From Candidatus Moraniibacteriota bacterium (lineage in GTDB: Bacteria; Patescibacteriota; Minisyncoccia; Moranbacterales; UBA2206), in contig JAAXWW010000001.1 of assembly GCA_013334765.1 (NCBI GenBank), positions 1-39,815 on the forward strand: a stretch of 39,815 bases of DNA. Direction: 5' to 3'. The notes under the pieces are model-generated. The model saw nothing but the letters and a program-made list of their open reading frames with translations. It was not told the DNA's origin and made no database searches. Numbering within the stretch: the stretch's first letter is position 1; each line of letters opens with the position of its first letter. The position numbers were made by a program, and so were the translations under genes. This document shows, in pieces, positions 1 through 9,613 of the stretch.

Positions 1-44
1 GTTGAGTTCGGCAATGAGGTAATACCCGATTTCTTTGGCTTTCA
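1..44 (-). CDS. 5' end of a minus-strand CDS running off the window (MKAKEIGYYLIAELN...)
   Basis: Reverse complement of 1-44 opens with ATG and stays open to the edge; only 15 codons visible. Confidence 0.35.
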
Positions 45-251
45 TGGGAGAGATAGATATTGGTTAATTCGACTCCCTAGCCTAGCATAGGGGTGTCCAA
101 TATGTATCTCATCTTATTCAATTATCACTAAACATAAAGGAAAAACAGTCTCGACAGCTTCCCTCCGGCGTGCTAAATTATATGCAGCAAGTTTTGCGCA
201 GTTTTTAATCAATAAGACTGATAGATACTATCCGGTCCAACACAAAAACCT

Positions 252-911
252 ATGAATATCCAATATTACGGACATTCCTGTTTCAAATTGACAGTAAAGC
301 CGGCAGGCCGCGGACAAAATGACGTATCCGTGTTCATAGACCCGTTCGACAAATCGATCGGTCTCCGCCCGCCTCAAGGGCAGGCTGATCTGGTGCTCAT
401 AACCCATGACCATCCTGATCATAACAACAGCGCCGCGATCAAAGGCGACCCGAAAGTGGTCGATATTCCAGGCGAATATTCCATAAAAGGCATAAATATC
501 GTCGGAGTGGACTCCTTCCATGATGCGACTGACGGCAAAGAGCGCGGCAAGAACACCATATATGTACTGGAATCCGAAGACATAAAAGTCTGTCATTTGG
601 GAGATCTGGGTTCGGATCTTACGGAAAAGCAGCTGGAGGCGCTGACCGATATCGACATACTCATGGTTCCGATTGGTGGAAAATACACGATAGATTACAA
701 GAAAGCCATTGAAATAACCAAGAAGATAGAGCCGAAAATCATTATCCCGATGCACTACAAAATGGCAGGATCGACTCTGGACGCGGATGATGAGAAGAAA
801 TTCTGCCTGGAAATCGGAAACTGTTCCCCAGAAAGGCCTTCGAAAATGAACATAAAGAAAAAGGATCTAGAAGGAAAGAAGATGGAAACCGTCGTTATGA
901 GCATAGAATAA
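252..911 (+). CDS. Metallo-beta-lactamase-fold metal-dependent hydrolase (UPF0173-like)
   Basis: MNIQYYGHSCFKL, HDHPDHNN, HLGDLG, MHYKM motifs. Confidence 0.85.
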   Translation: MNIQYYGHSCFKLTVKPAGRGQNDVSVFIDPFDKSIGLRPPQGQADLVLITHDHPDHNNSAAIKGDPKVVDIPGEYSIKGINIVGVDSFHDATDGKERGKNTIYVLESEDIKVCHLGDLGSDLTEKQLEALTDIDILMVPIGGKYTIDYKKAIEITKKIEPKIIIPMHYKMAGSTLDADDEKKFCLEIGNCSPERPSKMNIKKKDLEGKKMETVVMSIE

Positions 912-944
912 CGCTTCATTCTCTCTTTTTATCCTGATACTTAT

Positions 945-1238
945 ATGAATATCAAAAACAAAATAGAAGAAATACGCCAAAAGCCGGAGCATATCCGCCT
1001 TCGCTATGTCTGGGCGATGATGGCTATTTCCATGCTTTGCATACTGTTCGTCTGGTTTTTTTCGTTTCTGGCAGAGGAAAAAAGCATATCCCCTTCGATT
1101 TCAGCCGAGAGCGATCCGAACATCGAGAATATGAAGCAGTCCCAGCAGGAAATCCAGGGCGCTGCTTCAGGAATGAAGCAGACGTTGGACTCAGCCAAGA
1201 ACCAGATCCAGTCCGGATTGCAGGAACAGGGGCAATAA
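945..1238 (+). CDS. Small single-TM membrane protein, function unknown
   Basis: 97 aa ORF with one hydrophobic helix and Gln-rich tail, between two well-supported genes. Confidence 0.6.
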   Translation: MNIKNKIEEIRQKPEHIRLRYVWAMMAISMLCILFVWFFSFLAEEKSISPSISAESDPNIENMKQSQQEIQGAASGMKQTLDSAKNQIQSGLQEQGQ

Positions 1239-1434
1239 TCGCTAGCAGCATTTTGCGTGTTCATATCTGGCGGCCGGATTCCGGTCGCTATGCATGAGTT
1301 CGTAAAACTCAATAATTCAAGGAGGTTTCCAGGGCCGAATCGTTGCGGTTCTGGCTTATTGTAATGGTATTATTTGCAGCTTGGGCAAAAGCCGGCATCT
1401 GAAGCGGGCGTGTGCTGACAAGCAATAAAAGAAA

Positions 1435-3879
1435 ATGGAAGAGAAACTGCAGTTCGAAAATATCAGCAGGCGCGAAATAACCGAAGAGATCCAGCAGTCA
1501 TATCTTGACTATGCGATGAGCGTGATCGTTGCCCGCGCCCTTCCGGATGTCCGCGACGGGCTCAAGCCGGTTCACCGGAGGATCCTCTATTCCATGTGGA
1601 ATTCAGGGCTTCGCGCCAATTCCAAATTCAGGAAATCGGCCACTGTCGTCGGAGAAGTGCTTGGAAAATATCATCCGCACGGAGACATGGCGGTATATGA
1701 CTCGATGGTGCGCATGGCACAGGATTTTTCCCTTCGCTATCCCCTAGTCAAAGGCCAGGGAAACTTCGGTTCGATGGATGGCGACGGCGCTGCCGCCTAT
1801 CGTTATACCGAAGCCAAGCTCTCAAGCATAGCCGAGGAGATGCTTTTCGATATCGAGAAGGATACTGTCGATTTTGTGCCTAATTTCGATGGCCAGCACA
1901 AAGAGCCGACTGTTCTTCCTGCCAATCTTCCGCAGCTGCTCCTTAACGGTTCCATGGGAATCGCGGTCGGAATGGCGACCAATATCCCTCCTCACAATCT
2001 GACTGAGCTTATCGATGGGGTGAATCATCTGATTGATAACCCAGAGGCTTCCGTTGAGGACCTGGCAGAATTCGTCAAAGGCCCTGATTTCCCTACCGGA
2101 GGCATGATATACAACAAGAAAGACATCGTTGAGGCTTATCGTACCGGACGAGGGAAGATCCTTACCCGCGCTAAAGCCGAAATCTTCGAAACGAAAGCCG
2201 GCATGTTCCAGATCATCGTTTCTGAGATGACATATGCCACGAACAAATCCACCCTTATCGAAAAGATGGCGGATCTTGTGAAAGAAGGAAAAATCCTCGG
2301 AATCAAGGATATCCGCGATGAATCCGACAAAGAAGGCGTCCGACTGGTAATCGATCTCAAAAAGGATGCCTATCCGCAGAAAGTCCTCAACAAGCTGTAT
2401 TCCCTTACTGATCTCCAGAAGAATTTCGGAGTCAACATGCTGGCTTTGGTTGATGGGATCGAGCCGACCGTCCTTAACCTGAAATCCATCCTGGAGCAGT
2501 ATATCGCCCACCGGAAGATCGTTATCGTGAGGCGCACTCAGTTTGATCTGGAAAAAGCCAAAGACCGCGCCCATATCCTGGAAGGACTCAAAAAAGCCCT
2601 TGATCATATCGATGAAGTCATAGAAACCATCAAGAAATCGAAAACCAAAGAGGATGCCCACATAAACCTGATGAAGAAGTTCGGCCTTTCTGACAGGCAG
2701 ACGACGGCTATCCTTGAAATGAGGCTGCAGACCCTTTCCGGACTTGAAACGAAGAAAATCGAAGACGAACTGGCAGAAAAGAAGAAGCTGATTGCGGAGC
2801 TGGAAGCGATTCTCGCAAGCGAAAAGAAGATCCTGGGAATCGTTAAGGATGATCTTTCAAGAGTCAAAGAGAAATTCGGAGATGAAAGAAGGACTAAGAT
2901 CATAAAGTCAGGAGTAACCGAATTCCGTCAGGAAGATCTCGTTCCGAATGAAGAAGCGATCATCACTATTTCCAAGGAGGGCTATATCAAGCGCATGAAT
3001 CCGGACGTATACAAAGTCCAAAAGCGCGGCGGCAAAGGCGTCATAGGCGCAACGACCAGAGAGGGAGACGAAGTCGAGAAGCTCCTTGGCATAATGACTC
3101 ATGACAATCTCCTATTCTTCACCAATACTGGAAAGGTTTTCCAGACCAAGGCCTACGAGCTTCCGGAATCGACCCGTATCTCCAAGGGGCAATCGATCGT
3201 CAATTTCCTCCAGCTTTCGCAGGATGAGAAAGTGACCGCGATCATCACGCTCAACAAGGATGATGATTACAAATATCTCTTCATGGCTACCGTTTCCGGA
3301 ACAGTCAAGAAGACCGAAATAGGCGAATTCGACAACGTCAGGCGTTCCGGGCTCATAGCCATAAAGCTTGAAAAAGGCGATGAGCTTTCCTGGGTCAACG
3401 CGACTACCGGAACAGACGAAGTCGTCATATCGACTTCAGGCGGACAGGCGATCCACTTCAAGGAAAGCGATGTGCGCCCCATGGGAAGATCAGCAACCGG
3501 AGTCCGCGGAATAAAACTCAAAAAAGACGACACGGTTGTCGGAATGGATGTCGTTTTCAAAGGTCAGAAAGGCAATCAGCTGCTCATAATTACCGAAAAC
3601 GGCTATGGAAAGCGATCGGACCTGAAAGCCTATAAGATCCAAAAGCGCGGCGGCTCGGGAATCAAGACTGCAGCGGTGACCGCGAAGACCGGAAAGCTTA
3701 TCGGAGCCAATATCATCAATCTGGATGCTCTTGAAGCCGATCTTATCCTTACATCCGAGAAAGGGCAGATAATCCGCATCCCTCTTAAAAGTGTCTCATC
3801 CTTGGGACGGGCCACTCAGGGCGTCAGGGTTATGAAGCCTCAATCCGGCGACAAAGTAGCCGCTTCCACAGTTCTATAA
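1435..3879 (+). CDS. gyrA: DNA gyrase subunit A
   Basis: 814 aa; [61 protein letters not shown]-terminal GyrA-box repeats (KRGGKG, KRGGSG). Confidence 0.98.
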   Translation: MEEKLQFENISRREITEEIQQSYLDYAMSVIVARALPDVRDGLKPVHRRILYSMWNSGLRANSKFRKSATVVGEVLGKYHPHGDMAVYDSMVRMAQDFSLRYPLVKGQGNFGSMDGDGAAAYRYTEAKLSSIAEEMLFDIEKDTVDFVPNFDGQHKEPTVLPANLPQLLLNGSMGIAVGMATNIPPHNLTELIDGVNHLIDNPEASVEDLAEFVKGPDFPTGGMIYNKKDIVEAYRTGRGKILTRAKAEIFETKAGMFQIIVSEMTYATNKSTLIEKMADLVKEGKILGIKDIRDESDKEGVRLVIDLKKDAYPQKVLNKLYSLTDLQKNFGVNMLALVDGIEPTVLNLKSILEQYIAHRKIVIVRRTQFDLEKAKDRAHILEGLKKALDHIDEVIETIKKSKTKEDAHINLMKKFGLSDRQTTAILEMRLQTLSGLETKKIEDELAEKKKLIAELEAILASEKKILGIVKDDLSRVKEKFGDERRTKIIKSGVTEFRQEDLVPNEEAIITISKEGYIKRMNPDVYKVQKRGGKGVIGATTREGDEVEKLLGIMTHDNLLFFTNTGKVFQTKAYELPESTRISKGQSIVNFLQLSQDEKVTAIITLNKDDDYKYLFMATVSGTVKKTEIGEFDNVRRSGLIAIKLEKGDELSWVNATTGTDEVVISTSGGQAIHFKESDVRPMGRSATGVRGIKLKKDDTVVGMDVVFKGQKGNQLLIITENGYGKRSDLKAYKIQKRGGSGIKTAAVTAKTGKLIGANIINLDALEADLILTSEKGQIIRIPLKSVSSLGRATQGVRVMKPQSGDKVAASTVL

Positions 3880-3900
3880 CAGAATCAGAAACAAAATAAT

Positions 3901-3941
3901 AAAAACAAGACCTAACGAATAACATTAGGTCTTGTTTTTAT
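3901..3941 (+). terminator. Rho-independent terminator after gyrA
   Basis: AAACAAGACCTAA...TTAGGTCTTGTTTTT hairpin with T-run. Confidence 0.85.
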
Positions 3942-4025
3942 TTCGGAAATATAAAAGCTAAGAGATAGAACAATATTTATATTATAAAATAAAACTAGTA
4001 TATTGTAAAGTATACTGCAAGACAG

Positions 4026-5642
4026 CTAATTGTTCCACGTGGAACAATTAGTCTTAGGTCGTTCTTTCCTAAATAGTGAAAGCAGGAATAATGCAAATAA
4101 GATAAACCCAAATATGCCAAGCTCATTGTATACCAACAAGAATACATTATGGACTGGCTGATATTGCCAATCAGGAAGATTCGGAAGCATTTTATGAAAG
4201 CTATCTATGAACTCCCCCACGCCTACACCCAGTATCGGATGTTCGGAAATTGTTCCACGTGAAACATTCAAATATAATCCCCTTTCATCTAGTGATTTTG
4301 TGAATAAGGAATAAAGATCAACTTTCAATAAGAACAGTGTCACGATAATTGCGCTGCAAATCCCCGCAATCTTTATAAATGTTCCACGTGGAACATTTAT
4401 AAAGAATAACGCGACAATCAGTCCTATTATGGCTGATTTGGATACCGTCAATAGTAGAGCGATTGTTTGAAGGATAATTATGATTTTCAGAATTGCGATT
4501 GTTCCACGTGGAACAATTGTCTTATTGGGTGAAAGCGACGTTTTTTGGGAGGATTCAATAGCGGATATGTGTGATATTAGTTCTTTTGCTTGTTTTGGGT
4601 CTTGTAATTGTTCCACGTGGAACAATTGTTTGTAAAGCAGGGTTGTTATTATCGAAAAAAGAAGGAACCCGCCAAGGATATTAGGATGCGGCATAAAGCC
4701 ATAGGCTCTTATAATGCTGTGCGAATTCACGATGATTTTAGCAACTCCTGGAATAGCTGGTGAAATCAGGCTTTCTTTCAATTGAAACAATCCAAGTGAA
4801 TGCTGAAGAAAAACCTGTAATATGCCTGCTAAGGAGTTTATGATTCCTATGAGGATCATGATGATTAGGAATGGCTTCATGATATCCGTAATTGTTCCAC
4901 GTGGAACAATATTGCGATTGGTCTGAATATCAGCTCCGATCGTTTTTCTGTCGTAATTGTTCCACGTGGAACAATATAATCCCGAAGTAAACGCGCATGT
5001 TATCCAAAACAAGACTTGGCCTTGCCATATATCCCAAAAATAATGATCGAAAAACATTATGAAGATAAAACCAAGCAATATAGCCTTGAAATACCGAGCG
5101 ATGGTTTGTAACTGTTCCACGTGGAACAAGTCACTATACTTGACAATATAAGGAATAAATGACCTAATAATATAGGCGTATATCAAGAACAGCTCCGCTA
5201 GCCGTATGGATCTATAGATGGATACTGTCTTGTTTTCCGACCAGGATATGGAAACGAATGACAACAGGACTATGAGAAAGGGGATTATCAGCAGGATAAT
5301 CCCTTGCTTGATATCAAAAAAAGCTGCAGAACTTGTGGATAAGTCGCTATTCGGGAGTTGTCCACAGGTTTTAGGGTCATATTTCGGCTTAAATATAGCT
5401 ATATTTGACAAGTAATCTTTATTGTTATTTAATACAACAAGGATCCATGAAAGAATAGCCGCTACGAAAAGGATATCTGACATATAAACATATATGCCAG
5501 TGTATTCGTTGAATGTTCCTTGGATCGGGAAGTAGAACCATACTTTCCTGATATTGAAAGGGAAAGCAAAAAGAAAACCGAAAAAGAACCAAATGTCCGG
5601 TCTGTTTTTGATTTTGCCTGAAATGCTAAGAATGCTTCTCAT
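4026..5642 (-). CDS. O-antigen ligase/polymerase-like (Wzy_C/WaaL) membrane protein containing embedded parS-like palindromes
   Basis: 538 aa, about 10 or more TM segments; ISEHPILGVGVGEF...QPVHNVFLLVYNELGIFGFILF ligase-type C-terminal motif. Confidence 0.85.
   Translation of the reverse strand: MRSILSISGKIKNRPDIWFFFGFLFAFPFNIRKVWFYFPIQGTFNEYTGIYVYMSDILFVAAILSWILVVLNNNKDYLSNIAIFKPKYDPKTCGQLPNSDLSTSSAAFFDIKQGIILLIIPFLIVLLSFVSISWSENKTVSIYRSIRLAELFLIYAYIIRSFIPYIVKYSDLFHVEQLQTIARYFKAILLGFIFIMFFDHYFWDIWQGQVLFWITCAFTSGLYCSTWNNYDRKTIGADIQTNRNIVPRGTITDIMKPFLIIMILIGIINSLAGILQVFLQHSLGLFQLKESLISPAIPGVAKIIVNSHSIIRAYGFMPHPNILGGFLLFSIITTLLYKQLFHVEQLQDPKQAKELISHISAIESSQKTSLSPNKTIVPRGTIAILKIIIILQTIALLLTVSKSAIIGLIVALFFINVPRGTFIKIAGICSAIIVTLFLLKVDLYSLFTKSLDERGLYLNVSRGTISEHPILGVGVGEFIDSFHKMLPNLPDWQYQPVHNVFLLVYNELGIFGFILFALFLLSLFRKERPKTNCSTWNN
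4031..4046. promoter_or_regulatory. parS-like site 1 TGTTCCACGTGGAACA (extended 26-bp perfect palindrome 4026-4051, includes the ORF stop codon)
   Basis: Exact 16-bp palindrome matching ParB/Spo0J parS-type consensus. Confidence 0.85.
4251..4266. promoter_or_regulatory. parS-like site 2 TGTTCCACGTGAAACA
   Basis: Matches TGTTNCACGTGAAACA. Confidence 0.85.
4380..4395. promoter_or_regulatory. parS-like site 3 TGTTCCACGTGGAACA (36-bp perfect palindrome 4370-4405)
   Basis: Exact palindrome. Confidence 0.85.
4500..4515. promoter_or_regulatory. parS-like site 4 TGTTCCACGTGGAACA (20-bp palindrome 4498-4517)
   Basis: Exact palindrome. Confidence 0.85.
4609..4624. promoter_or_regulatory. parS-like site 5 TGTTCCACGTGGAACA (22-bp palindrome 4606-4627)
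   Basis: Exact palindrome. Confidence 0.85.
4893..4908. promoter_or_regulatory. parS-like site 6 TGTTCCACGTGGAACA (20-bp palindrome 4891-4910)
   Basis: Exact palindrome. Confidence 0.85.
4958..4973. promoter_or_regulatory. parS-like site 7 TGTTCCACGTGGAACA (20-bp palindrome 4956-4975)
   Basis: Exact palindrome. Confidence 0.85.
5113..5128. promoter_or_regulatory. parS-like site 8 TGTTCCACGTGGAACA
   Basis: Exact 16-bp palindrome. Confidence 0.85.
5334..5366. promoter_or_regulatory. Two DnaA-box-like 9-mers: TGTGGATAA (5334-5342, = TTATCCACA on minus) and TTGTCCACA (5358-5366, one mismatch)
   Basis: Consensus DnaA box TTATCCACA; function uncertain. Confidence 0.4.
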
Positions 5643-5764
5643 GCATCAATCTTACTATAACTTGAGGATTTGCATAATAGCTGGGTCGTTATTGACTAAG
5701 TTTTCCTAGTTGCTATTATTTATTTTGTCAGGTATTGTTATATCTGTCATAGATAAATCCGCTA

Positions 5765-5837
5765 GGGCCATTAGCTCATCTGGTAGAGCGCATCCATGGC
5801 ATGGATGAGGTGGCCGGTTCGAGTCCGGCATGGTCCA
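5765..5837 (+). tRNA. tRNA-Ala(GGC)
   Basis: GGGCCAT/ATGGTCC acceptor; loop ATGGCAT; GGTTCGAGTCC T-arm. Confidence 0.93.
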
Positions 5838-5870
5838 CTATATAAATTCTATTTCGGCTATTTGAAAAAT

Positions 5871-5944
5871 GGACGATTAGCTCAGTTGGTTAGAGCGCTA
5901 CATTCACACTGTAGAGGTCACTGGTTCGAGTCCAGTATCGTCCA
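5871..5944 (+). tRNA. tRNA-Val(CAC)
   Basis: Cloverleaf GGACGAT/ATCGTCC; loop TTCACAC. Confidence 0.93.
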
Positions 5945-5951
5945 CGAATAA

Positions 5952-6025
5952 GGGCCTATAGTCTAGTGGTACGACGCCACATTCGCATTGTGGAGGCGGC
6001 AGTTCGATTCTGCCTAGGTCCACCA
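5952..6025 (+). tRNA. tRNA-Ala(CGC), encodes CCA
   Basis: GGGCCTA/TAGGTCC acceptor; loop TTCGCAT; 3' ACCA. Confidence 0.88.
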
Positions 6026-6591
6026 TGAAAACAATGAAAAACAGAATCTTCTATATCCCAGGTTGGATGAATACTCTCGGCACATACGGCAATCCTTCCG
6101 GGATGGAGATATGGGATGGTGGGTTCGATTTGGATGCTGATATTGATTCAGTGTGTGTTGTGGGACACAGTATGGGAGCTAATTTCACCTTGATAAACAG
6201 GGCCAGAAGAGGGGAAGGCAAGATCATATTGGTAAATCCGTTGTTTCCAAGGAGAAATCTATTTGTTTGGTATATAAGATTGAAACTGTTTCATCTGAAA
6301 GAGGGGAAGAATGGGAATGCTGAGCATGCGAAAGGCTGGAGGAATTTTTTCTGCGGAATCAGGAATGCAGCGAGAATATTGTCTTTTGATCCGCGTGATT
6401 TATTGGAAAAAATTCCTAAAGAGGATATCGTTGTAGTCAGGGGCAGAGGGGATGAATTCCTTTGCAACGAGAAGGCAGTTGATTTTATTCGTGGTTTTGG
6501 TATAGAATTGATTGAGGTTGATGGTTCCGGCCATAGGTGGGACGGCAATATTCAAAAAACAGTGGATAAGTTGTTGGAAAGCTGGATTTAG
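6025..6591 (+). CDS. Alpha/beta hydrolase (RBBP9/YdeN-like serine hydrolase)
   Basis: VVGHSMGAN nucleophile elbow; GSGHRW near C-terminus; start may be 6025 or 6034. Confidence 0.75.
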   Translation: MKTMKNRIFYIPGWMNTLGTYGNPSGMEIWDGGFDLDADIDSVCVVGHSMGANFTLINRARRGEGKIILVNPLFPRRNLFVWYIRLKLFHLKEGKNGNAEHAKGWRNFFCGIRNAARILSFDPRDLLEKIPKEDIVVVRGRGDEFLCNEKAVDFIRGFGIELIEVDGSGHRWDGNIQKTVDKLLESWI

Positions 6592-6603
6592 GGATAATTA
6601 TCT

Positions 6604-6675
6604 GTCTCCATAGCTCAATGGATAGAGCAAATCCGTCCTAAGGATGAGATGTAGGTTCGATTCCTACTGGGGACA
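6604..6675 (+). tRNA. tRNA-Arg(CCT)
   Basis: GTCTCCA/TGGGGAC acceptor; loop GTCCTAA. Confidence 0.9.
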
Positions 6676-6724
6676 CACCGTGTTTTTTCTTGAAAAAATA
6701 GGCTTTCCGGGTTATGGTTAGCTT

Positions 6725-8323
6725 ATGGCAGAAGGTATGGAAAATGAAAGGGCATATATCCCAGAGAGCGTTCTGGGTGTCATAAGCGGCCTCAAAGCTG
6801 GCGGTTTTGAGGCATATGTCGTGGGCGGTTGCGTGCGTGATTTGATATTGGAACGTGTGCCGAAGGATTGGGACGTTGCGACCGATGCCAAACCGGACGA
6901 AGTGAAGGGGATTTTCCCTGACAGCGTCTATGAGAATCAATTCGGGACAGTGGGCGTGAAAGTGAGAAATGGGGAAATCAGGAAAGAGGCTCCTTTTGAG
7001 GAAGATAGTGCTGACGGATTGCCAGCGGATAAGGATGCGGTCGAGATTATCGAGGTTACGACATACCGCATCGAATCGAAATATAGCGATAAACGCCGAC
7101 CGGATGAGGTGAAATTCGCCAAAACGCTCGAAGAAGATCTTTCACGGCGTGATTTTACCATAAACGCCATGGCGTTCGATCCGACAGTCTCGGAATCGAA
7201 AGCGCTTTCTAAGGAACCTAAAGAAAATAAAACGATCACAATCGGTGGCAAGCAGTATGCGGTTATTGATTTTTTCGGCGGGCTTCAGGATATCCGGCAG
7301 AAAACTATCCGGGCAGTAGGGAACGCGCATGAAAGATTCGATGAGGATGCTCTTCGCATGATGCGGGCGATCCGTTTTTCCGTGCAGCTCGGTTTCGAAA
7401 TCGAGAAGGGCACCCTTTTGGCTATCAGGAACAATTCGAAACACATAGTGCATGTTTCATATGAGAGGATTCAGGATGAATTTTCCAAAATAATCCTTTC
7501 CGATGCTCCGGCCAGAGGGGTGGAGCTTCTTCACGAAGCCGGCATATTGGATGTGATAATCCCGGAAATAGGAGCGGGATACGACGTGACACAGAGCCAT
7601 CATCACTATTATGGCCCGTATAATACGGTCTATAAGCATCTGCTTGCGAGCCTTGAAAAATGCCCGTCCGAAAAGCTGGAAGTGAGGCTGGCAGCCATGC
7701 TGCATGATATCGGAAAGCCGAAATCCAAAAGAGGGGAAGGGGAGAATGCGACTTTCTATAATCACGAACATATCGGGGCAAGGATGGCGAGGAATATCCT
7801 TGAGCGTTTGAAATATTCCAGGAAGATAATCGACAAGGTAGAGCTTTTGGTGAAGAACCACATGTTCTATTATAATGTCGATGAAGTTGGGGAGTCCGGC
7901 GTGAGAAGGGTAGTGAAAAAGGCTGGATTGGAAAACATCAAAGATCTTATAGATGTCAGGATTGCGGATCGTCTCGGATCGGGCGTTCCCAAGGCTGTTC
8001 CATATAAGCTGAGGCATTTCCGTTTCATGGTAGATAAGGTGTCAAATGATCCGATCTCAGCGAAACAGTTGAGAATCAATGGGAATGACTTGATGAGGGA
8101 GCTTGGTATTGAACCGGGACCGAAAATCGGAGCTATTCTGGATGTCCTTTTGGCGAGAGTGATCGATGATCCGGCTTTAAATGAAAAGGAAAAGCTGCTT
8201 AATCTTGCCAAAGAACTTGCCAGGAACAATCCTGAGCAGTTGCGGGAAATGGCTAAGGAGAAAATAGAGGAAGAACGGGAGAAGGAGGAGAAGAATATCA
8301 AAAAGAGGTATCATGTAGGATAA
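6725..8323 (+). CDS. cca: tRNA nucleotidyltransferase (CCA-adding) with HD domain
   Basis: YVVGGCVRDLILERVPKDWDVAT, RRDFTINAMAFD, HDIGKP. Confidence 0.93.
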   Translation: MAEGMENERAYIPESVLGVISGLKAGGFEAYVVGGCVRDLILERVPKDWDVATDAKPDEVKGIFPDSVYENQFGTVGVKVRNGEIRKEAPFEEDSADGLPADKDAVEIIEVTTYRIESKYSDKRRPDEVKFAKTLEEDLSRRDFTINAMAFDPTVSESKALSKEPKENKTITIGGKQYAVIDFFGGLQDIRQKTIRAVGNAHERFDEDALRMMRAIRFSVQLGFEIEKGTLLAIRNNSKHIVHVSYERIQDEFSKIILSDAPARGVELLHEAGILDVIIPEIGAGYDVTQSHHHYYGPYNTVYKHLLASLEKCPSEKLEVRLAAMLHDIGKPKSKRGEGENATFYNHEHIGARMARNILERLKYSRKIIDKVELLVKNHMFYYNVDEVGESGVRRVVKKAGLENIKDLIDVRIADRLGSGVPKAVPYKLRHFRFMVDKVSNDPISAKQLRINGNDLMRELGIEPGPKIGAILDVLLARVIDDPALNEKEKLLNLAKELARNNPEQLREMAKEKIEEEREKEEKNIKKRYHVG

Positions 8324-8351
8324 AAAGGCGAGTATTATTGCGCCTTTTTTA
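8322..8351 (+). terminator. Rho-independent terminator after cca
   Basis: AAAAAGGCG...CGCCTTTTTT. Confidence 0.8.
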
Positions 8352-8467
8352 TTTTTCAAGGGTGCTCTATAATTAAGTAATAACAAGTTGTTTCTTTCAG
8401 CCCACCCACCCTTTGATGATTTTGATGATAATGTGAAGGAGATAATAAATTCCTAAAAAACAAGAAA

Positions 8468-9130
8468 ATGGCATCGCAGGTTTCCCATATCGTTTATGCT
8501 AAAAGGCTTTTCGATGCTCTCGAAGATAGCGAAAAGATAAGCTCTTTGCGCAATGAAAGGAATCTCCAGATCCCTGACGGTTTCGATAAGGACCTATTCC
8601 TTTTGGGGTGTACATTTCCAGATATCAGGAGGATCGATCGAAAGATTAAGAGAAAAGATACGCATCTTCGATTCGAGCCGTTGGATTTGGATTTTTCATC
8701 TCTCGGCTCTTTCGAGGCCGGATGGAAGTTCCATCTTTATTGCGACATGCGGCGGGAAGAAATCCTCAATGGGCACGGCTTCTATTCCTTGAAAGGCACG
8801 ACTGATTTTTTTTGTGGGCCAGCCAAATTATTGGAAGATGAGCTGATTTATAATGATTACAATAATTGGGAAAAGATAATTTCCTATTTCAGGAATGTTC
8901 CTTCTATTGAAATCGGTATTGATGTGGACAAGGAAACTTTTTCGCTTTGGTATGCTATTTTGGCTAAATATATGGAAGAGCAGCCGACCACTAAGACTAT
9001 GCGTGTTTTTATGAGCAAACAGTTCGGAATAGGTGGGGATTTGAACGATATAATGGAAACTGTCGACAATCTCAGGAAAAACAAGAAAGCGGTGGAAATC
9101 ATTTTGAAAATAAATAACGAGATAATCTAG
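8468..9130 (+). CDS. Conserved hypothetical, zinc-dependent phospholipase C-like
   Basis: N-terminal QVSHIVYAKRLFD and LLGCTFPDIR; family call by eye. Confidence 0.5.
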   Translation: MASQVSHIVYAKRLFDALEDSEKISSLRNERNLQIPDGFDKDLFLLGCTFPDIRRIDRKIKRKDTHLRFEPLDLDFSSLGSFEAGWKFHLYCDMRREEILNGHGFYSLKGTTDFFCGPAKLLEDELIYNDYNNWEKIISYFRNVPSIEIGIDVDKETFSLWYAILAKYMEEQPTTKTMRVFMSKQFGIGGDLNDIMETVDNLRKNKKAVEIILKINNEII

Positions 9131-9161
9131 ATAGTTGCTTCTAATAATTAAACCCAAAAAA

Positions 9162-9605
9162 ATGAAGGTAATAAATCACGTCATCAAACTGACTACTTCC
9201 GCAACGCTCGATTTCATCGATATCACGGAAAAGGTCAAAAGGATCGTCAAGGATAAAGGAGTGAAAAACGGGGTCATCAATATCCAATCCCTCCATACCA
9301 CTATGGCAGTCATTGTTCAGGAAGCTGAGCCTCTGCTCTTGGGCGACCTCAAAAAGGTGCTCGAGAAGGCGGCGCCGAGAACGATGCGCTATATGCATGA
9401 CAATTTCAAAGTCAGGACGGTCAATATGCACCCGAATGAACCGGTCAATGGTCACAGCCATTGCAAGGCGCTCTTCCTGACGCCGGGAGTTTTCCTGAAC
9501 GTGCTCGATTCGAAGCTGCAGCTCGGGCAGTGGCAGCACATTTTCGCAGTCGAGCTGGACAATTCCAGGCCAAGGAAGATTGCGATTCAGATAATGGGGG
9601 AATAA
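9162..9605 (+). CDS. yjbQ: YjbQ/UPF0047 family protein
   Basis: LHTTMAVIVQE, NGHSHCKALFL, LGQWQHIFAVELD; ATG at 9162. Confidence 0.88.
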   Translation: MKVINHVIKLTTSATLDFIDITEKVKRIVKDKGVKNGVINIQSLHTTMAVIVQEAEPLLLGDLKKVLEKAAPRTMRYMHDNFKVRTVNMHPNEPVNGHSHCKALFLTPGVFLNVLDSKLQLGQWQHIFAVELDNSRPRKIAIQIMGE

Positions 9606-9613
9606 GAACATAG

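Noticed and set aside
1822-2661. Long minus-strand ORF (279 aa) opposite gyrA
   Set aside because: Antisense shadow of a highly conserved gene; low-complexity F/I/D-rich translation with no motif
3945-5400. Declaring this region oriC
   Set aside because: Only one perfect and one imperfect DnaA box, no dnaA/dnaN in the window, and no skew calculation possible; kept only as a hypothesis
7142-8017. Overlapping minus-strand ORFs opposite cca
   Set aside because: Shadow ORFs; cca reading frame is fully supported
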